From positions 90,727,539 through 90,791,538 of the forward strand of contig CM051519.1 in the NCBI GenBank assembly GCA_028015205.1: DNA of 64,000 bases, given 5' to 3'. Source of the stretch: Mytilisepta virgata. Taxonomy: Eukaryota; Mollusca; Bivalvia; Mytilida; Mytilidae. A program made the position numbers and the translations under genes. Positions 24,381-35,592 of this stretch are shown here, piece by piece (position 1 is the first letter of the stretch; each line of letters begins with the position of its first letter). The notes beneath the pieces were generated by a model, which was not told the origin of the DNA, did no database searches, and saw only the letters and a list, made by a program, of their open reading frames with translations.

Positions 24381-24413
<33 letters not shown>
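24381..24413. repeat. (AAT)n microsatellite, LINE 3' tail
   Basis: About eleven AAT triplets adjoin the 3' end of the minus-strand retrotransposon. On that strand this is a (TTA)n tail, as expected for non-LTR elements that end in short simple repeats and not poly-A. Confidence 0.9.
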
Positions 24414-24416
<3 letters not shown>

Positions 24417-24569
24417 GCTTTATTTCAAGAGGGTAACACAGTTAGTTACAAAACTAATCTTCCCTGAGGCCCTCAATAGTAACACATATAAAACATTTTA
24501 TACATTTTCACATATAGTATGAAATAAAGGTACAGGAGTAAACACATATAGATATAATCAAAATACAAA

Positions 24570-26963
24570 CTAGAAAAACAATTCATCACTTTGTGAGGTA
24601 TCAGTTACAGAGTTTTGTTGAATATATTTCTTTATATTATCTTTAAAAGAATTAACAGAAGGTGAATTTCTTATATTATTTGGCAAGTCATTCCATAAAA
24701 CTGCTCCTGAATAAGAAAACGATTTTTTGTAAAGCTCAGTTTTAGGTTTGGGGACTTTTAAATTACCATTAACAGCATTTCGTAGAGAATAGGGATTTTC
24801 ATTAGAAATTAATTGAAATTTGTTGATTAGATATGATGGGGCTTCTGTTCTAAGGCTTTTATATACCAAGAGGTACTTATGATATTTTATTCTATCTTCA
24901 ACTTTCATCCATCCAAGCTTTTTAAATAAAGGGTTTGAAGGTGAAAGAGGGTCCATATCTAGTATTAACCGTGCTGCCCTTTTTTGAAGTTTAAGAATTC
25001 GACTTAAGTCAGTATTACTACAATTTCCCCAAATAACACAACAGTAATCAATAAGTGGCAAAATATATCCATTATAAAAAAGCTTTCTTGATTCAATATT
25101 CAAGAATTTTTTTATTTTGGAAAGTAGGTATACACGAGACGAAATTTTGGAGCATACCTGATCAATCTGATTTGTCCAGCATAAGTTGGGATCTATTTTA
25201 ACTCCTAGTATTTTTTCATTTATTGAATATTGTATAATACTTTCATTAATATTAAGAGAAACTTCACTGATTAGTGAAGAAGTCTTCTGTCTCGTACCAA
25301 TTACCATACACTTTGATTTTGCATAATTTATGAACATACAGTTATCAGAGCACCATTTTTCAACTTGCAGTAAGTCATCTTGAGCTTTACCCAGAATTTC
25401 ATTTAACTTTTTTCCAGAAATATGTATTGTTGAATCATCTGCATACATATCTGTATCACAGTCTTTAATATACAAAGGTAGATCATTTATATACAAAATA
25501 AATAATAAAGGCCCTAGTATCGACCCTTGAGGAACACCATACTTAATATAAGATTGTTCCGACTTAATATTTCCAATCTGTACCTGTTGAGTTCGATCCT
25601 TTAAGTAAGAAATGAGAAAATTAACAGCAGTTTCATGAAAACCATAAATTTCAAGTTTTTTACACATGATATCATGGTCAACAACATCAAAAGCTTTCCT
25701 CAAATCAAGAAGAATAGCTAAATTTATATTTCCATCATTCATTTCCTGCAACCATTTATCAATTAGATTAATAAGAGCTGTTTGACATGAATGAAAAGGT
25801 CTAAAGCCTGATTGTGCTGGATGCAGTAGGTTAAATTTGGATAAAAATTCATATATATGTTTAGCCACATGCTTTTCAATTAACTTTGATATTGTTGGTA
25901 AGACAGAGATGGGCCTATAATTAGTAGGAAGAAACTTATCTCCAGCCTTATAGGCTGGTAAAATCTTCGCATTTTTAAGGTCAGTTGGGAATATTGCACT
26001 ATCAATAATGCGATTAAAAATGTATGTTAACGGCGACACAATAATAGGAGCACTTATTTTTAATATTTTAGGGCTTATATTATCAGTACCAGTAGATTTA
26101 CTGGTATCAAGTTTCAAAATACTCTGAAGAAGTTCATTTGTTTTTACCGGTGGAATTATTAATTTGTCATTCACAGGCAGTCTTTCTTTAACAAAGCTTG
26201 CGAAAGAGTTGAATTCAGGATCAGAATTTAATTGCTTGTCTTTTCTCAAATTTTGAATGCAAGATGTAAAAAAGTCATTAAAGCTATTCACTATTTGTTT
26301 TGGATCTGTAATTTTAACATTGTTTTCAGTGTGAAGTTCATATGGTTTTACTTGTTTTGAGGGGTTAAGACTATGAATACATTTCCAGAGAACTTTGGGA
26401 TCTTTAGAATCTTTTACAATTTCACTATAAAATTTTCTTTTGGATTCATCTATAACAAAATTTACTCTATTCCTCCAGTATCTATATTCACCCCATAAAC
26501 CTAAATTTTTATATTTGTCTCTCATGAGCCTAGCATGAATTATTTCATCATTGTACCAGTCTGGCTGGATATCTTTTTTAACTCTTTTAGTTACAATAGG
26601 TGCATGCTTGTCCAGAACATTGTTAAATAACTGGTACCATACTTTTAATGATACATCTGGATCACTTTCTAATTCTACTAAATAAAAGGGAACATTTGCC
26701 AGATCCTTTAAAAAATTATTTTCATCAAATTTTTTGAAATTTCTGTATATAATAGTGGTATGTGTGTCTTTTTTGGAACACAGTTGTTCTTGTCTTATAA
26801 TACAAATTGGATAGTGGTCACTGAGAGAGTAGTCTGACACATGAGATTTGGAATACTTATCTAAATTAGTTACATAAATATGATCAATTAATGTCTCAGT
26901 ATCTCTTGTAACTCTTGTAGGTTTATCTACTATTTGATCAAGGTTTCCATAAGAGATAACCAC
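24570..26963 (-). pseudogene. Reverse transcriptase part of LINE ORF2 (frameshifted)
   Basis: A 797-codon frame. Its first 55 residues are the tail of an APE-type endonuclease, with the LSDHYPI motif near residue 47. The reverse transcriptase follows: NYRPISVLP near 348, LLDLRKAFDVVDH near 418 (first catalytic Asp), GVPQGSILGPLLF near 476, and YADD near 507 (catalytic Asp pair). The C-terminal region has the usual LINE pattern GAVLWNDLPNNIRNSP near residue 750. The catalytic residues are intact and there is no internal stop, so this copy is fairly young, but it is separated from the rest of the endonuclease by a frameshift. The first codons are an ORF artefact and not a true start. Confidence 0.9.
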
Positions 26964-27670
26964 TTAGCAGGTGGTTTATTTGGTGGTAGGAAGTTCATAT
27001 TAAAATCTCCTAATAATGTGACATCTTGATTGATTGAAATTGCTACTTTCAATTGAGCTTCAAATTTGTCTACCCAGTCAATTTGAGATTTTGGATTTCT
27101 GTAAACAAAACATAATAAAAATGATTTTTTATGACATGGTTTGATTTCTAACCAAACAGTTTCAGTATCATTTATTTCAATTTCAGCTCTTCGTAAAAAA
27201 GGGGTAGTTTCAGATATATATATAACCCATCCCCCGCCTGCATTTTCAGTGCGATCTTTTCTTACAGACACATAACCTGGAAAATTAATTTGTTCATCAG
27301 ATATATTATCATGGAAAAAAGTTTCACAGAAACCAATAATATCTGGTGGATATTTGGAATAAAGAAGATTATACTCAATTTCATCTAATTTGTTTTCCAA
27401 TCGATTTATATTATGAGAGCATATTTTGATACCTTTTGTTTTTGAAAAACCATAAACATTAATGTGCTTATCATTTACACTCTCATTTAAAAATGCATAT
27501 ATACATCCTACTCTGACTATATAGTAGGTAAAAAACATACATAAATAATTATGAACAGATAAGGCCTCAGGGATATCATTATCTACAATATTACAATTTA
27601 ATACATTTGTTGTAATCATTAATGAGGACTCTGTCTTGTTTTCTGAATCGGACATCAGTGATATATTCAA
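26930..27670 (-). pseudogene. Endonuclease part of LINE ORF2 (frameshifted)
   Basis: A 246-codon frame. From about residue 80 it shows an APE-type endonuclease: ICSHNINRL (catalytic Asn), DIIGFCETF (catalytic Glu), GGGWVIYI, and LLGDFNMNF near residue 218. It runs out of frame at 26930-26963, where the downstream frame takes over with QIVDKPTRVT. A small indel there breaks the endonuclease. The first 75 residues look unrelated to the domain and may not be translated. Confidence 0.85.
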
Positions 27671-27680
27671 AGATTGTACA

Positions 27681-28520
27681 CTATAGGGTTGTGGTTGTTA
27701 AGATATGGGACATGTTTTGGGCACTAAACTGGAAAAGCATAAAAGGGGTTCTGATCATGACTTCCCATTGAAAAAAAATAGCAAATCCTGAAATCCTATG
27801 GAGAAAAAGAGCTTATCCCGAATTCCCAAAGAATTTGGTCTGCCAATTGGTCCAAAATCGTCGTAATACATATACAATTAAACCTTTATTAACCATGTTT
27901 TACACGGTGACCCTAGGTTGTCTTGTTCTGATTATTTATGAATTTTAATTTCTCAGTCTGATAATTATATATATTATTTGGTTAACTTCTCATTCTATGA
28001 AGTGGATATTACACAGGGACTGTTCGATTACGCGAGAAAACTTATCATGAATGATTAGGTAATGGATGTTAAATATGTAAGCGGAATCGTGAAAGATCAG
28101 GCAATGGATCGTGAATTTATAAATTACTTTACTACAACACTGTAAGTTTCATTTCCAGGCTGTTTTGAAAACATATTACAGACAGCTATTCCAAACAATT
28201 TTACGGCACTGTTAGTTTCTTAGTTAAAACTATCATAGAAAAAGGTATTCATATATTATTTCATGTGAAACTGAAGAATCATGATATGGGAGGAAGAGTT
28301 ACATTGTAAGCACAAAATGAGACAGAACGATAAAATGAGAAAGAAATGTTCTGATTTTTTATATTTATTTAATCAGTTAATCATTTTAACACTATAAGGG
28401 ATAAGAAAAATTTATTCAACATAAAAAATTAATCCCGCTAAATTTGTATCCCGAATTCCCGATGTTGAAATAGGCCAATCCCGAATTCCTATTCATTGAA
28501 ATTCGCGATCGGTGATTTTT
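27681..28520. repeat. Repeat-like stretch with 'tcccgaattccc' blocks
   Basis: The phrase 'cccgaattcc' recurs at 27816-27826 and at 28451-28490 (three times), near both ends of an 800-bp stretch otherwise without features. It may be a diverged repeat whose two ends share this motif. No ORF is seen. Confidence 0.4.
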
Positions 28521-29944
28521 AGTTTACCTGGCCAAAGGCCATGTGAGCTTTTGTCATCACTTGGCGTCCGTCGTCCATCGTCTGTTAACTTTTCACATTT
28601 TAATCTTCTCCTCTGAAACCACAGGGCCAAATGGAATTAAATTTGACAGGAAGCATCTATGTAAGGTCCTTTATAAAGATTGCTCATTTCGTCCTGATCA
28701 GACAAAAAACATGGCTGCCTTGGGCAATTGTTGTTTCTGATTGGTTGAGTTTTCAAAAATCTTTTCCTCTGAACTGCTAGGCCAAATGTAACAAAACTTG
28801 ACAGGAAGCATATATGAGAGGTCCTTTATAAAGTTTCCTTATTTCGTCCTGATGGGACTTCAAATATGGCCACCATGGGCAATTCTTGTTTCTGATTGGT
28901 TGATATAAAAAAAATCTTCTCCTCTGAAATCACTTGGACAAATGGAACGAAACTTAAAGCATCTAAAGGAATGAAACAAAAAGCATCTATAGGAGGTTCT
29001 TTACAAATTTTCCTCATTTCATCCTGATCAGGCAAAAAACATGGCCACCATAGGCAATTCTTGTTTCTCATTGGTTGATGAAAAAACAAATTTTTTCTCT
29101 GGAATTGCTTGGCCAAATGGAAGGAAACTGACAAGAAGCATATATGGGAGGTTCTTTACAAAATTTATTTATTTCGTCCCGATCAGAGTACATATATGGT
29201 CACCATTGGCAGTTCTTGTTTCTGATTGGCTAATATAAAAGAATCTTCTCCTCTGAAATCGCTTGCCCAAATGGAACAAAACGTGACTGGAAGCATAAAT
29301 GGGAGGTCCTTTATAAAGTTTCCTCATTTTGTCCCAATCAGAATACAAATATGGCCACCATGAGCAGTTCTTATTTCTGATTGGCTGATAAAAAAAATCT
29401 CCTCTGAAATCTTGGGGCCAAATGGAATGAAACTTGACAAGAAGGATAAATGGGAGGTCCTTTATAAAATTTCCTCATTTTGTCCCGATTGGACTACAAA
29501 TATGGCCGCAATGGGCAATTCTTGTTTCTGATTGGTTGATTTAATAAAGAAATTTTTTTTTCTCTTAAACTGCTTGGCCAAATAGAGCCAAACTTTACAG
29601 TAAGTGTCTATGACATATAACAAAAATCTACAGAACCACAGAATTGCTTGAAACCAAACATGGTCTGAATGTTCCTCTTAAGGTTCTCATCAAGTGTTGT
29701 TACCCTGGTTCCAATCCCTAATTCAAAATGGCCTTCAGCAGAGGACTTAGGTTAACATAAGACCTTATGGGAAATACATGCAAAAATCTTCTGGAGAACT
29801 GCCAATTTTAGAATATTCTGACCTGTAAGTAGAAGGACCTTGATGAAGAAAAATTTGGTTCCTACAAGGCTTATCACACCTCTTTGAGGTACATCAATAA
29901 AAATGGCTTTCATGCCAGGTGACCGATACAGGCTCAGCCCTCTG
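28521..29944 (+). repeat. Family A' element, about nine units
   Basis: The left end is a hairpin ('acctggccaaaggccatgtg') with GTCCGTCGTCC at 28566-28576. Units of about 145-155 bp follow ('tcttctcctctgaaa', 'tttcgtcctgatcag', 'atggccaccatgggcaattc', 'ttgtttctgattggttga'). The last two units are of the 'family A' type. The right terminus CAGGTGACCGATACAGGCTC is broken after 'agccctctg' at 29944, where an 82-bp MITE-derived piece begins. The unit frame leaves short ORFs that are not genes. Confidence 0.85.
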
Positions 29945-29945
29945 A

Positions 29946-30027
29946 AAAGAAATTTGCCCTTTATGAGCAGGTGTCCTTTATACAGAGATTAAATTTAGAA
30001 GTTTTGTTCATAATGGGGGCATATTAA
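29946..30027 (+). repeat. Copy of the interior of the nearby MITE (82 bp)
   Basis: This segment is identical, as far as I can tell by eye, to 30511-30592 inside the MITE. It joins family A' DNA directly at 29945. Its left and right ends correspond to no known terminus, so it is a duplicated internal fragment. Confidence 0.9.
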
Positions 30028-30354
30028 TTGAATGAATAAATTCTATCTAAGAAAGATATCTCCTTTCTCCCTTTGAAACCCAAACTAAATATTAAAGACC
30101 AATAATTTGGAGGATGTAAATCAAAATTTTAGAAAATTTTAATAGTAAAGTTATGATTAAAATCTTTAAAATAAAATTATGTTCAGTTTATATGAATACC
30201 AGAACCATATGTTGACATTTTCAAATGCTTTATTTCAATAACCTTTGTGAAGGTGTGTATAGGTTTAAGAGTACAACAGTAATGGTTATTTAGAATAAAA
30301 TAAGTAATTTCTGTTAATTGTAAATATTCATGTTCTTTTCATAATATTCATGTA

Positions 30355-30462
30355 GTAAGGTGGCATGTCTTCTGATGACTGTTGCCTCATGAGCTGGCAC
30401 ATTAAAAATCCAGTTTAGCATGTCAGTCTAGTACAAACCAAGGTTGAATTCATAACTCATCT
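30355..30462 (+). mobile_element. SINE family I fragment
   Basis: It matches the middle of the full-length SINE at 19215-19582 ('ggtggcatgtcttctgatga', 'attaaaaatccagtttagca', 'gtctagtacaaaccaaggtt') with many substitutions. Head and tail are missing. Confidence 0.8.
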
Positions 30463-30474
30463 GATATACATGTA

Positions 30475-30641
30475 TAGTCAAACCTGTGTATAAAGGGCAC
30501 CCTCGGGACCAAAGAAATTTGCCCTTTATGAGCAGGTGTCCTTTATACAGAGATTAAATTTAGAAGTTTTGTTCATAATGGGGGCATATTAACAGTGCCC
30601 TTTACAGAGAGATTTGCTGTATAGAGGGGCAGGTTTGACTG
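30475..30641 (+). mobile_element. MITE with TIRs and TA duplication (Tc1/mariner-like)
   Basis: 167 bp bounded by imperfect inverted repeats: 'agtcaaacctgtgtata' at the left and 'atagaggggcaggtttgact' at the right. It is flanked by TA at 30473-30474 and 30642-30643. TIRs starting CAGTCAAACCTG with a TA duplication fit the Tc1/mariner/pogo group; there is no transposase. Confidence 0.82.
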
Positions 30642-30649
30642 TATTTATA

Positions 30650-31139
30650 ATAATTGCGCAGTGTACAATAATCAGTAATCAATCAATCAGTCAATTAGTT
30701 CTGTGATGTTGTCAAGGAAGGTGTGGGAGAATAGTTGTCTAACAGAATATATAATATTGATTGTGTTTAGCACATATAAATCACAGCCTGCGGCACACAC
30801 TGTCAGCAGCATTATACTGATGACCTTAATATATAACATCTAACATTGTGTTATCTATAGAACCTATCAATATTTACCATAATCTCCAATAATCAGACTG
30901 CTCTATCCTATATGTATATAACTTTGTTAAGAATGTTATTTCAGATAATTATTAGATTCATTATTTCTATGAGGGTTCTTCTTTCAATTATTTCGTATCA
31001 TTAGTTGGTATTTGGTTATTTCAATAGAATTTATTGAAAGATTTCCTCTGTATATATTTATTGATGTTACTTACTACTGTAGTGAATTTTCATCCAAGGT
31101 TGTCTTTTTATAGTAGTTTTATAAACAGATGGATGTGGC
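30650..31139. other. AT-rich stretch, no feature recognised
   Basis: I see no ORF with protein character and no repeat ends. Confidence 0.5.
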
Positions 31140-31149
31140 AATTATATAA

Positions 31150-31408
31150 TGTATATCAGGATGAGAACATTTTGATTTGACATGAATATGAACCGTGCTT
31201 TGTACTAGAGCGACACACTGAGCCGTATTCTTAACATGATAGTCCGCAGTAAGACATATCACCCCACCTGTCTCCAAGCCAACCAGTCCAGTGCTCTTAC
31301 TCCTCGATGTAGCATGCTTGGCGGAGAAGCAGCAAATACCAGTTTTAATGTCATTGGCTTGACCCGGCCAGGGATCAACGGTACCACAAGACCACTGAGG
31401 CAGTTTTT
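31150..31408 (-). mobile_element. SINE family I, old copy
   Basis: Minus-strand copy with 'gcttggcggagaagcagcaa' and the box B remnant 'tgacccggccagggatcaac' near 31360. The head is largely lost. ORFs here on both strands are in the SINE and are not genes. Confidence 0.82.
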
Positions 31409-32029
31409 TAAACAGAATAAAAAATCCACCGTGCATTTTGTCATCACGACTTCTCATAAATGCTTCATCAGAAGCTCATGAAACTTTGTATACTGCAAGA
31501 TCCTAATGTGTAGATGTGATCATGCAAAGGATGTCATGGTCAATTTATTTTTTCCTGAGTTATACCCAGTTGGAGTTAGAAATTCATTCACTCTTTTTTT
31601 CCTGATTTACTTATATAAAATTAAAAAGTTGGGATTATTGGGGCGGGGGATATAACTAAGTGAGTATACTCACAGTTCTAATTTACTTCAGTTTTTGAAC
31701 ACGGTCAAATAAATTGCTTATTTCATATCAAATCAAATTATGGTGAAATCTGTTCATTCCTTAAAATGATGATTTTTTTACTTCACATTTTTTGCCATTA
31801 ACAAGAAAAATAATTCTTTTTAATCAAGGAACACTTCTTTTATATACTACAGTATTGTAAAATAGAATTATAAAATATTACCCATCCACTCCAGTTTAAT
31901 GATAATCCATGTTAAATTTTATCTTGGCAGGGGAATAGTTATCCACTCTAAAAACAAAAAAAAAACAAAATAAATAAGTAGATAATGCTTTACATGAAAC
32001 ATTTAAGAAATAATTTTTAATTATACTGT
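31409..32029. other. AT-rich stretch, no feature recognised
   Basis: No ORF or repeat end is visible. The last 30 bases lead into the family D remnant. Confidence 0.5.
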
Positions 32030-32272
32030 TTTAGCCCTGTGGTTTCGTCCATCCGTCTGTCTGTCCTTAACAAAATTTTTCGTCACACTTTTCTCCACAA
32101 ATACTCATCACAGCCACCTGATATTTTGTCACAAGCCTTCTATAGGTACGCCATATTGTGGGATAAGTTTTCGGACCAAGGCAACATCAACTTTCTGTTT
32201 GACAACTTCTTTTTTTTTCAACCTTATCAAAGAGGGGGGGGTGGGGGTATCACTAGTGAGCAATAGCTCACA
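32030..32272 (+). repeat. Family D-related element remnant
   Basis: The left part has GTCCATCCGTCTGTCTGTCC at 32047-32066. The right end, 32241-32272, reads GGGGGTATCACTAGTGAGCAATAGCTCACA. This is the reverse complement of the left end of the element at 62518-63134 (TGTGAGCAAAGCTCACTAATTGATACCCCC), so both share one terminus. There is only one short interior unit. Confidence 0.72.
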
Positions 32273-32435
32273 TTACATATTATTATTTAGACTATGTAAT
32301 CCATTTATTTCATGGGTTTAATCATGTATGAAAATAAATGACAAGATAATTAAACATTTATTTAATAATGTGTAATTAAGGAATATATTGAATAATTAAA
32401 AGAAAATATGAAGCACTATTTTCTATATTTTTCAG

Positions 32436-32456
32436 GTTTAATAATTGCTTTCTGCC
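32436..32456 (+). promoter_or_regulatory. 5' UTR end with splice acceptor before the start codon
   Basis: The acceptor 'tctatatttttcag' ends at 32435. The exon then carries in-frame TAA at 32442-32444 before GCCATGATGG. The stop rules out an upstream extension and sets the start at 32457. At least one non-coding exon must lie upstream. Confidence 0.7.
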
Positions 32457-35400
32457 ATGATGGCAGATGCAGCCTTATCTGATGCTTCTGAAGTTTTAAT
32501 AACCAAAGAGAACCCATCCAACCCAGAAAAAATTAGAAAGGACACAGAAAACACCAGACCATCATCTGTTAGCGAAAATATAAGTCGACCATCGTCTGGA
32601 AAAGGGAATATTTCCAGACCTTCCAGTTCTGTTTCTGGTAAAGCAGAGGATCAGAGTAAAATACAGCTTGTTGAAAATACTCCTGAAGTACAGAACAACA
32701 AAGATACTGAAGGTGTCAGACCATCATCCTCCACGAGTGTTAAAACCTCAAGACCCTCATCTGGAATAGAGAAAACCTCTAGGCCATCAAGTTCAAATTC
32801 AATAAAAGCTGAAAGAGAGAATAAAACAGTACATACAGATACGGAAGAACAAAAAGGAAAATTGTCAAGACCATCATCAGGAAATAGGGACACTTCAATA
32901 CCTTCTAGCTCTAACTCTACAAAAACTAGTGAGCAGACAAAATTGGAATCTGAAAAAGAAAATACTGATACTGCATCAAAAACTGAAAAGTATACACAAA
33001 CTGAAAGGCCATTGTCTTCTTCAACAGAGAAAACATCAAGACCTTTGTCAGGAAAACAGTTGAGTGCTGATTTTGGAAAAGCTAATGAACATTATAAAGA
33101 GGAAGCTAAAGTTGAAGATACTGTGGGAATCAGTGACAAAACTGATACTGAAATAGAGCAAGAAAAGATCGGTTCACAGAGTGAGGAGAATAAACCATCT
33201 TCATCTGCAAGTAGAAAGACACCAAGACCGTCCTCAGGTAGAAACTCAGCAAAATCCAGACCTACAAGCTCACTTGAAGTTAAGTCTTCAGAAGGAAATA
33301 AAACTACTGTGGGAATCAGTGACAAAACTGATACTGAACTAGAGCGAGAAAAGATTGGTACACAGAGTGAGGAGAATAGGTCATCTTCATCTGCAAGTAG
33401 AAAGACACCAAGACCGTCCTCAGGTAGAAACTCAGAAAAATCCAGGCCTACAAGCTCACTTGAAGTTAAGTCTTCAGAAGGAAATAAAACTGCTGTGGGA
33501 ATCAGTGACAAAACTGATACTGAAATAGAGCAAGAAAAGATTGGTACACAGAGTGAGGAGAATAGACCATCTTCATCTGCAAGTAGAAAGACACCAAGAC
33601 CATCCTCAGGTAGAAACTCAGAAAAATCCAGGCCTACAAGCTCACTTGAAGTTAAGTCTTCAGAAGGAAATAATACTGTGAATAGTAGTAGACCACCATC
33701 TGCCAACGAAGCACCAAGACCCTCTGATGCAAGAGAAGTTCAATTTAACACTGACTTAGATAGACCATTAACTTCTAACAGTGGAAAAATATCAAGGCAA
33801 TCCTCTGGAGTAGACAAAACAAGAGAACCTTCAAACAACTTGGGATCGGAAGAAACTGGAGTTGAAATAAGTGAGGATAATAATATTGAACAACCAGAGA
33901 TCGACAGGCCACAATCACCAGCAAGCAGAACTTCAAGAGTGTCGTCTGCTACAGTGAAAACATCCAGACCATCAAGTGCAGCACAAGCAACAGAAAGTTC
34001 CTTAACAGAAGTTGAAGTTAAATCAATAGAAGTGGATAAAGCAGACTTCAATAGATCACAATCTTCTGCTAGTCAGAAAAATTCAAGGCCATCATCAAGA
34101 ACTGGAAAAATATCTAGACCCTCTAGTTCTTCAGAAAAAGAAAACAGGGGAGAAATTACAGAGGACGCCAAAACCACTAATACAGAAAACTCAGAAACAA
34201 AAAATACTTCGACATCACCAGGATCAGCAGTAACTGGATCTGGAATAAGCTGTAGTTTTCAAGACCCAGCTATAATTAAATCAACCTCCTCAATAACTGA
34301 AAGGACCTCAAGACCATCATCAGCAGTTGAAAATATTTCCAGACCTTCAAGTTCAAATAAAGTCTCTCAAGCTAAAGAAGGGGAAAATAGTAGACCAGCA
34401 TCTTCTGCTAGTCTAAAAACATCTAGACCATCTTCAAGAACAGGTAAAAATTCCCGGCCTTCAAGTGTAACAAGTGGAAGAAGTGAAGAAAACAGTTCAA
34501 AGTGTAAAGATATCAAATTTGAGGAAGACATAGTGAGAAGTAGTACACCAGACACTCAACAGAATACTGAAGAAAACACAGTACAAAACTGTAAAGTAGA
34601 AATGGAGAATCAACCACATGAAGACAAGAACCTTCAGAATGAAATGATGGAGGAAGTGGATATACTCAAAACAGAGACTAATGGAGAAAAAGGAAACGAA
34701 AAGACAAATTCTCGAAGTTCAAGTCCTGACTATACACCACCTAATTCTGGTGATGCTTCATTTTCAAGTGATACAGAAGATAAAAGAGAGCAGGATGATG
34801 ATGATCCAGTCAATAACCAAAATGGTATTAGGAATGGTGATGAGGTAGAAAGACCCAGTAGTGGTCAAAAGTGTTCATCAAGCAGAGGAAAAACATCCAG
34901 ACCATCCTCTTCCAGATCAAACTCTAGTCAAAACAAAACAGAAGAAAATGAGAGACCAGCTTCTGGTGAAACTTCTAGACCAAATTCAGCAACAAAGTCA
35001 CCTTCTAGACCAACTTCAGCAACAAAACTATCTTCTAGACCAGGTTCAGCAACAAAGTCAGCTTCTAGACCAAATTCAGCACCAAAATCTAATTCCAGAC
35101 CAAGTTCTGCAGTTAAATCAACTTCTAGACCACAAAGTGCAACTGAACAGCCAGTGGAAAAAAATGATGAAGTTAATGTAGAAAATAAAACATCAAGACC
35201 CCCTTCATCTAACAGTAATAAAACACCTAGAACTTCATCTAGAACTGAACAGTCATCTAGATCCTCAAGTTCATGTGAAAATAATGCAGTTAGACCAGAG
35301 AGTAGGCAGTCATCAACCAGTATGAGGGAGGAGAGTAGTATAAAAACTGAAGAAACAGAACCTGATAATTACAGACCAGGAAGTTCTGTCAGCAAATCTT

Positions 35401-35592
35401 CCAGAACAGAGAGTGCTAATAAGATGTGCTCCAGACCTTCAAGTTCAGCATCTGGCCAAAAGTCAAGACCTGGAAGTGCCAGTCAAGCAGGGCAGGAGGG
35501 GAATAGCTCTAGGCCACCAAGTGCAGCCAGAGGAAGTTCAAGACCAGAAAGCTCAAAGTCAAACAGAAGTTCTGCAGGACATGACAATGGAG
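32457..35592 (+). CDS. Ser/Arg/Pro-repeat coiled-coil CaaX protein, exon A
   Basis: Large coding exon (1045 codons plus one base), starting at ATG in a good context right after an in-frame stop. The encoded region is low-complexity: the motif Ser-Arg-Pro-Ser-Ser (and variants) is scattered more than twenty times among acidic, Lys- and Ser-rich linkers. A 62-residue block is repeated three times near residues 222-407. It is predicted to be disordered. The Arg-x-x-Ser pattern in the repeats fits basophilic kinase sites (inference). The exon ends in GGAG|GTAAGT at 35592, one base into a codon, which matches exon B at 42221. I do not recognise the protein family; no enzyme domain, signal peptide or membrane helix is seen. 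The exon holds several shadow ORFs on both strands. Confidence 0.9.
33121..33678 (+). repeat. Coding triplication, 3 x 186 bp
   Basis: Three near-identical 186-bp units begin at 33121, 33307 and 33493 and keep the frame (62 codons each). Each has 'actgaaatagagcaagaaaa' type Glu/Lys text and Lys-Thr-Pro-Arg-Pro-Ser-Ser. The few differences (Ala/Glu, Thr/Ala) show the copies are recent or homogenised. Confidence 0.95.

Larger units (their letters stand above)
24414..27680 (-). mobile_element. Non-LTR retrotransposon (CR1/L2/Jockey-like), frameshifted
   Basis: This unit spans the endonuclease and reverse-transcriptase reading frames (see the two entries that follow), a short 3' UTR and the (TTA)n tail at 24381-24413. 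No ORF1-type nucleic-acid-binding frame is seen upstream of the endonuclease, so the copy is probably 5'-truncated or belongs to a lineage without one. I found no target duplication. The 5' boundary near 27680 is approximate. Confidence 0.85.

Noticed and set aside
33092..33706. 204-codon minus-strand ORF inside the SRPSS exon
   Set aside because: It is the antisense shadow of the 186-bp triplication, and the plus-strand frame is 1045 codons with matching splice sites.
34861..35181. Gln-rich plus-strand ORF (LLDQ repeats)
   Set aside because: It is the other frame of the SRPSS repeats in the large exon.
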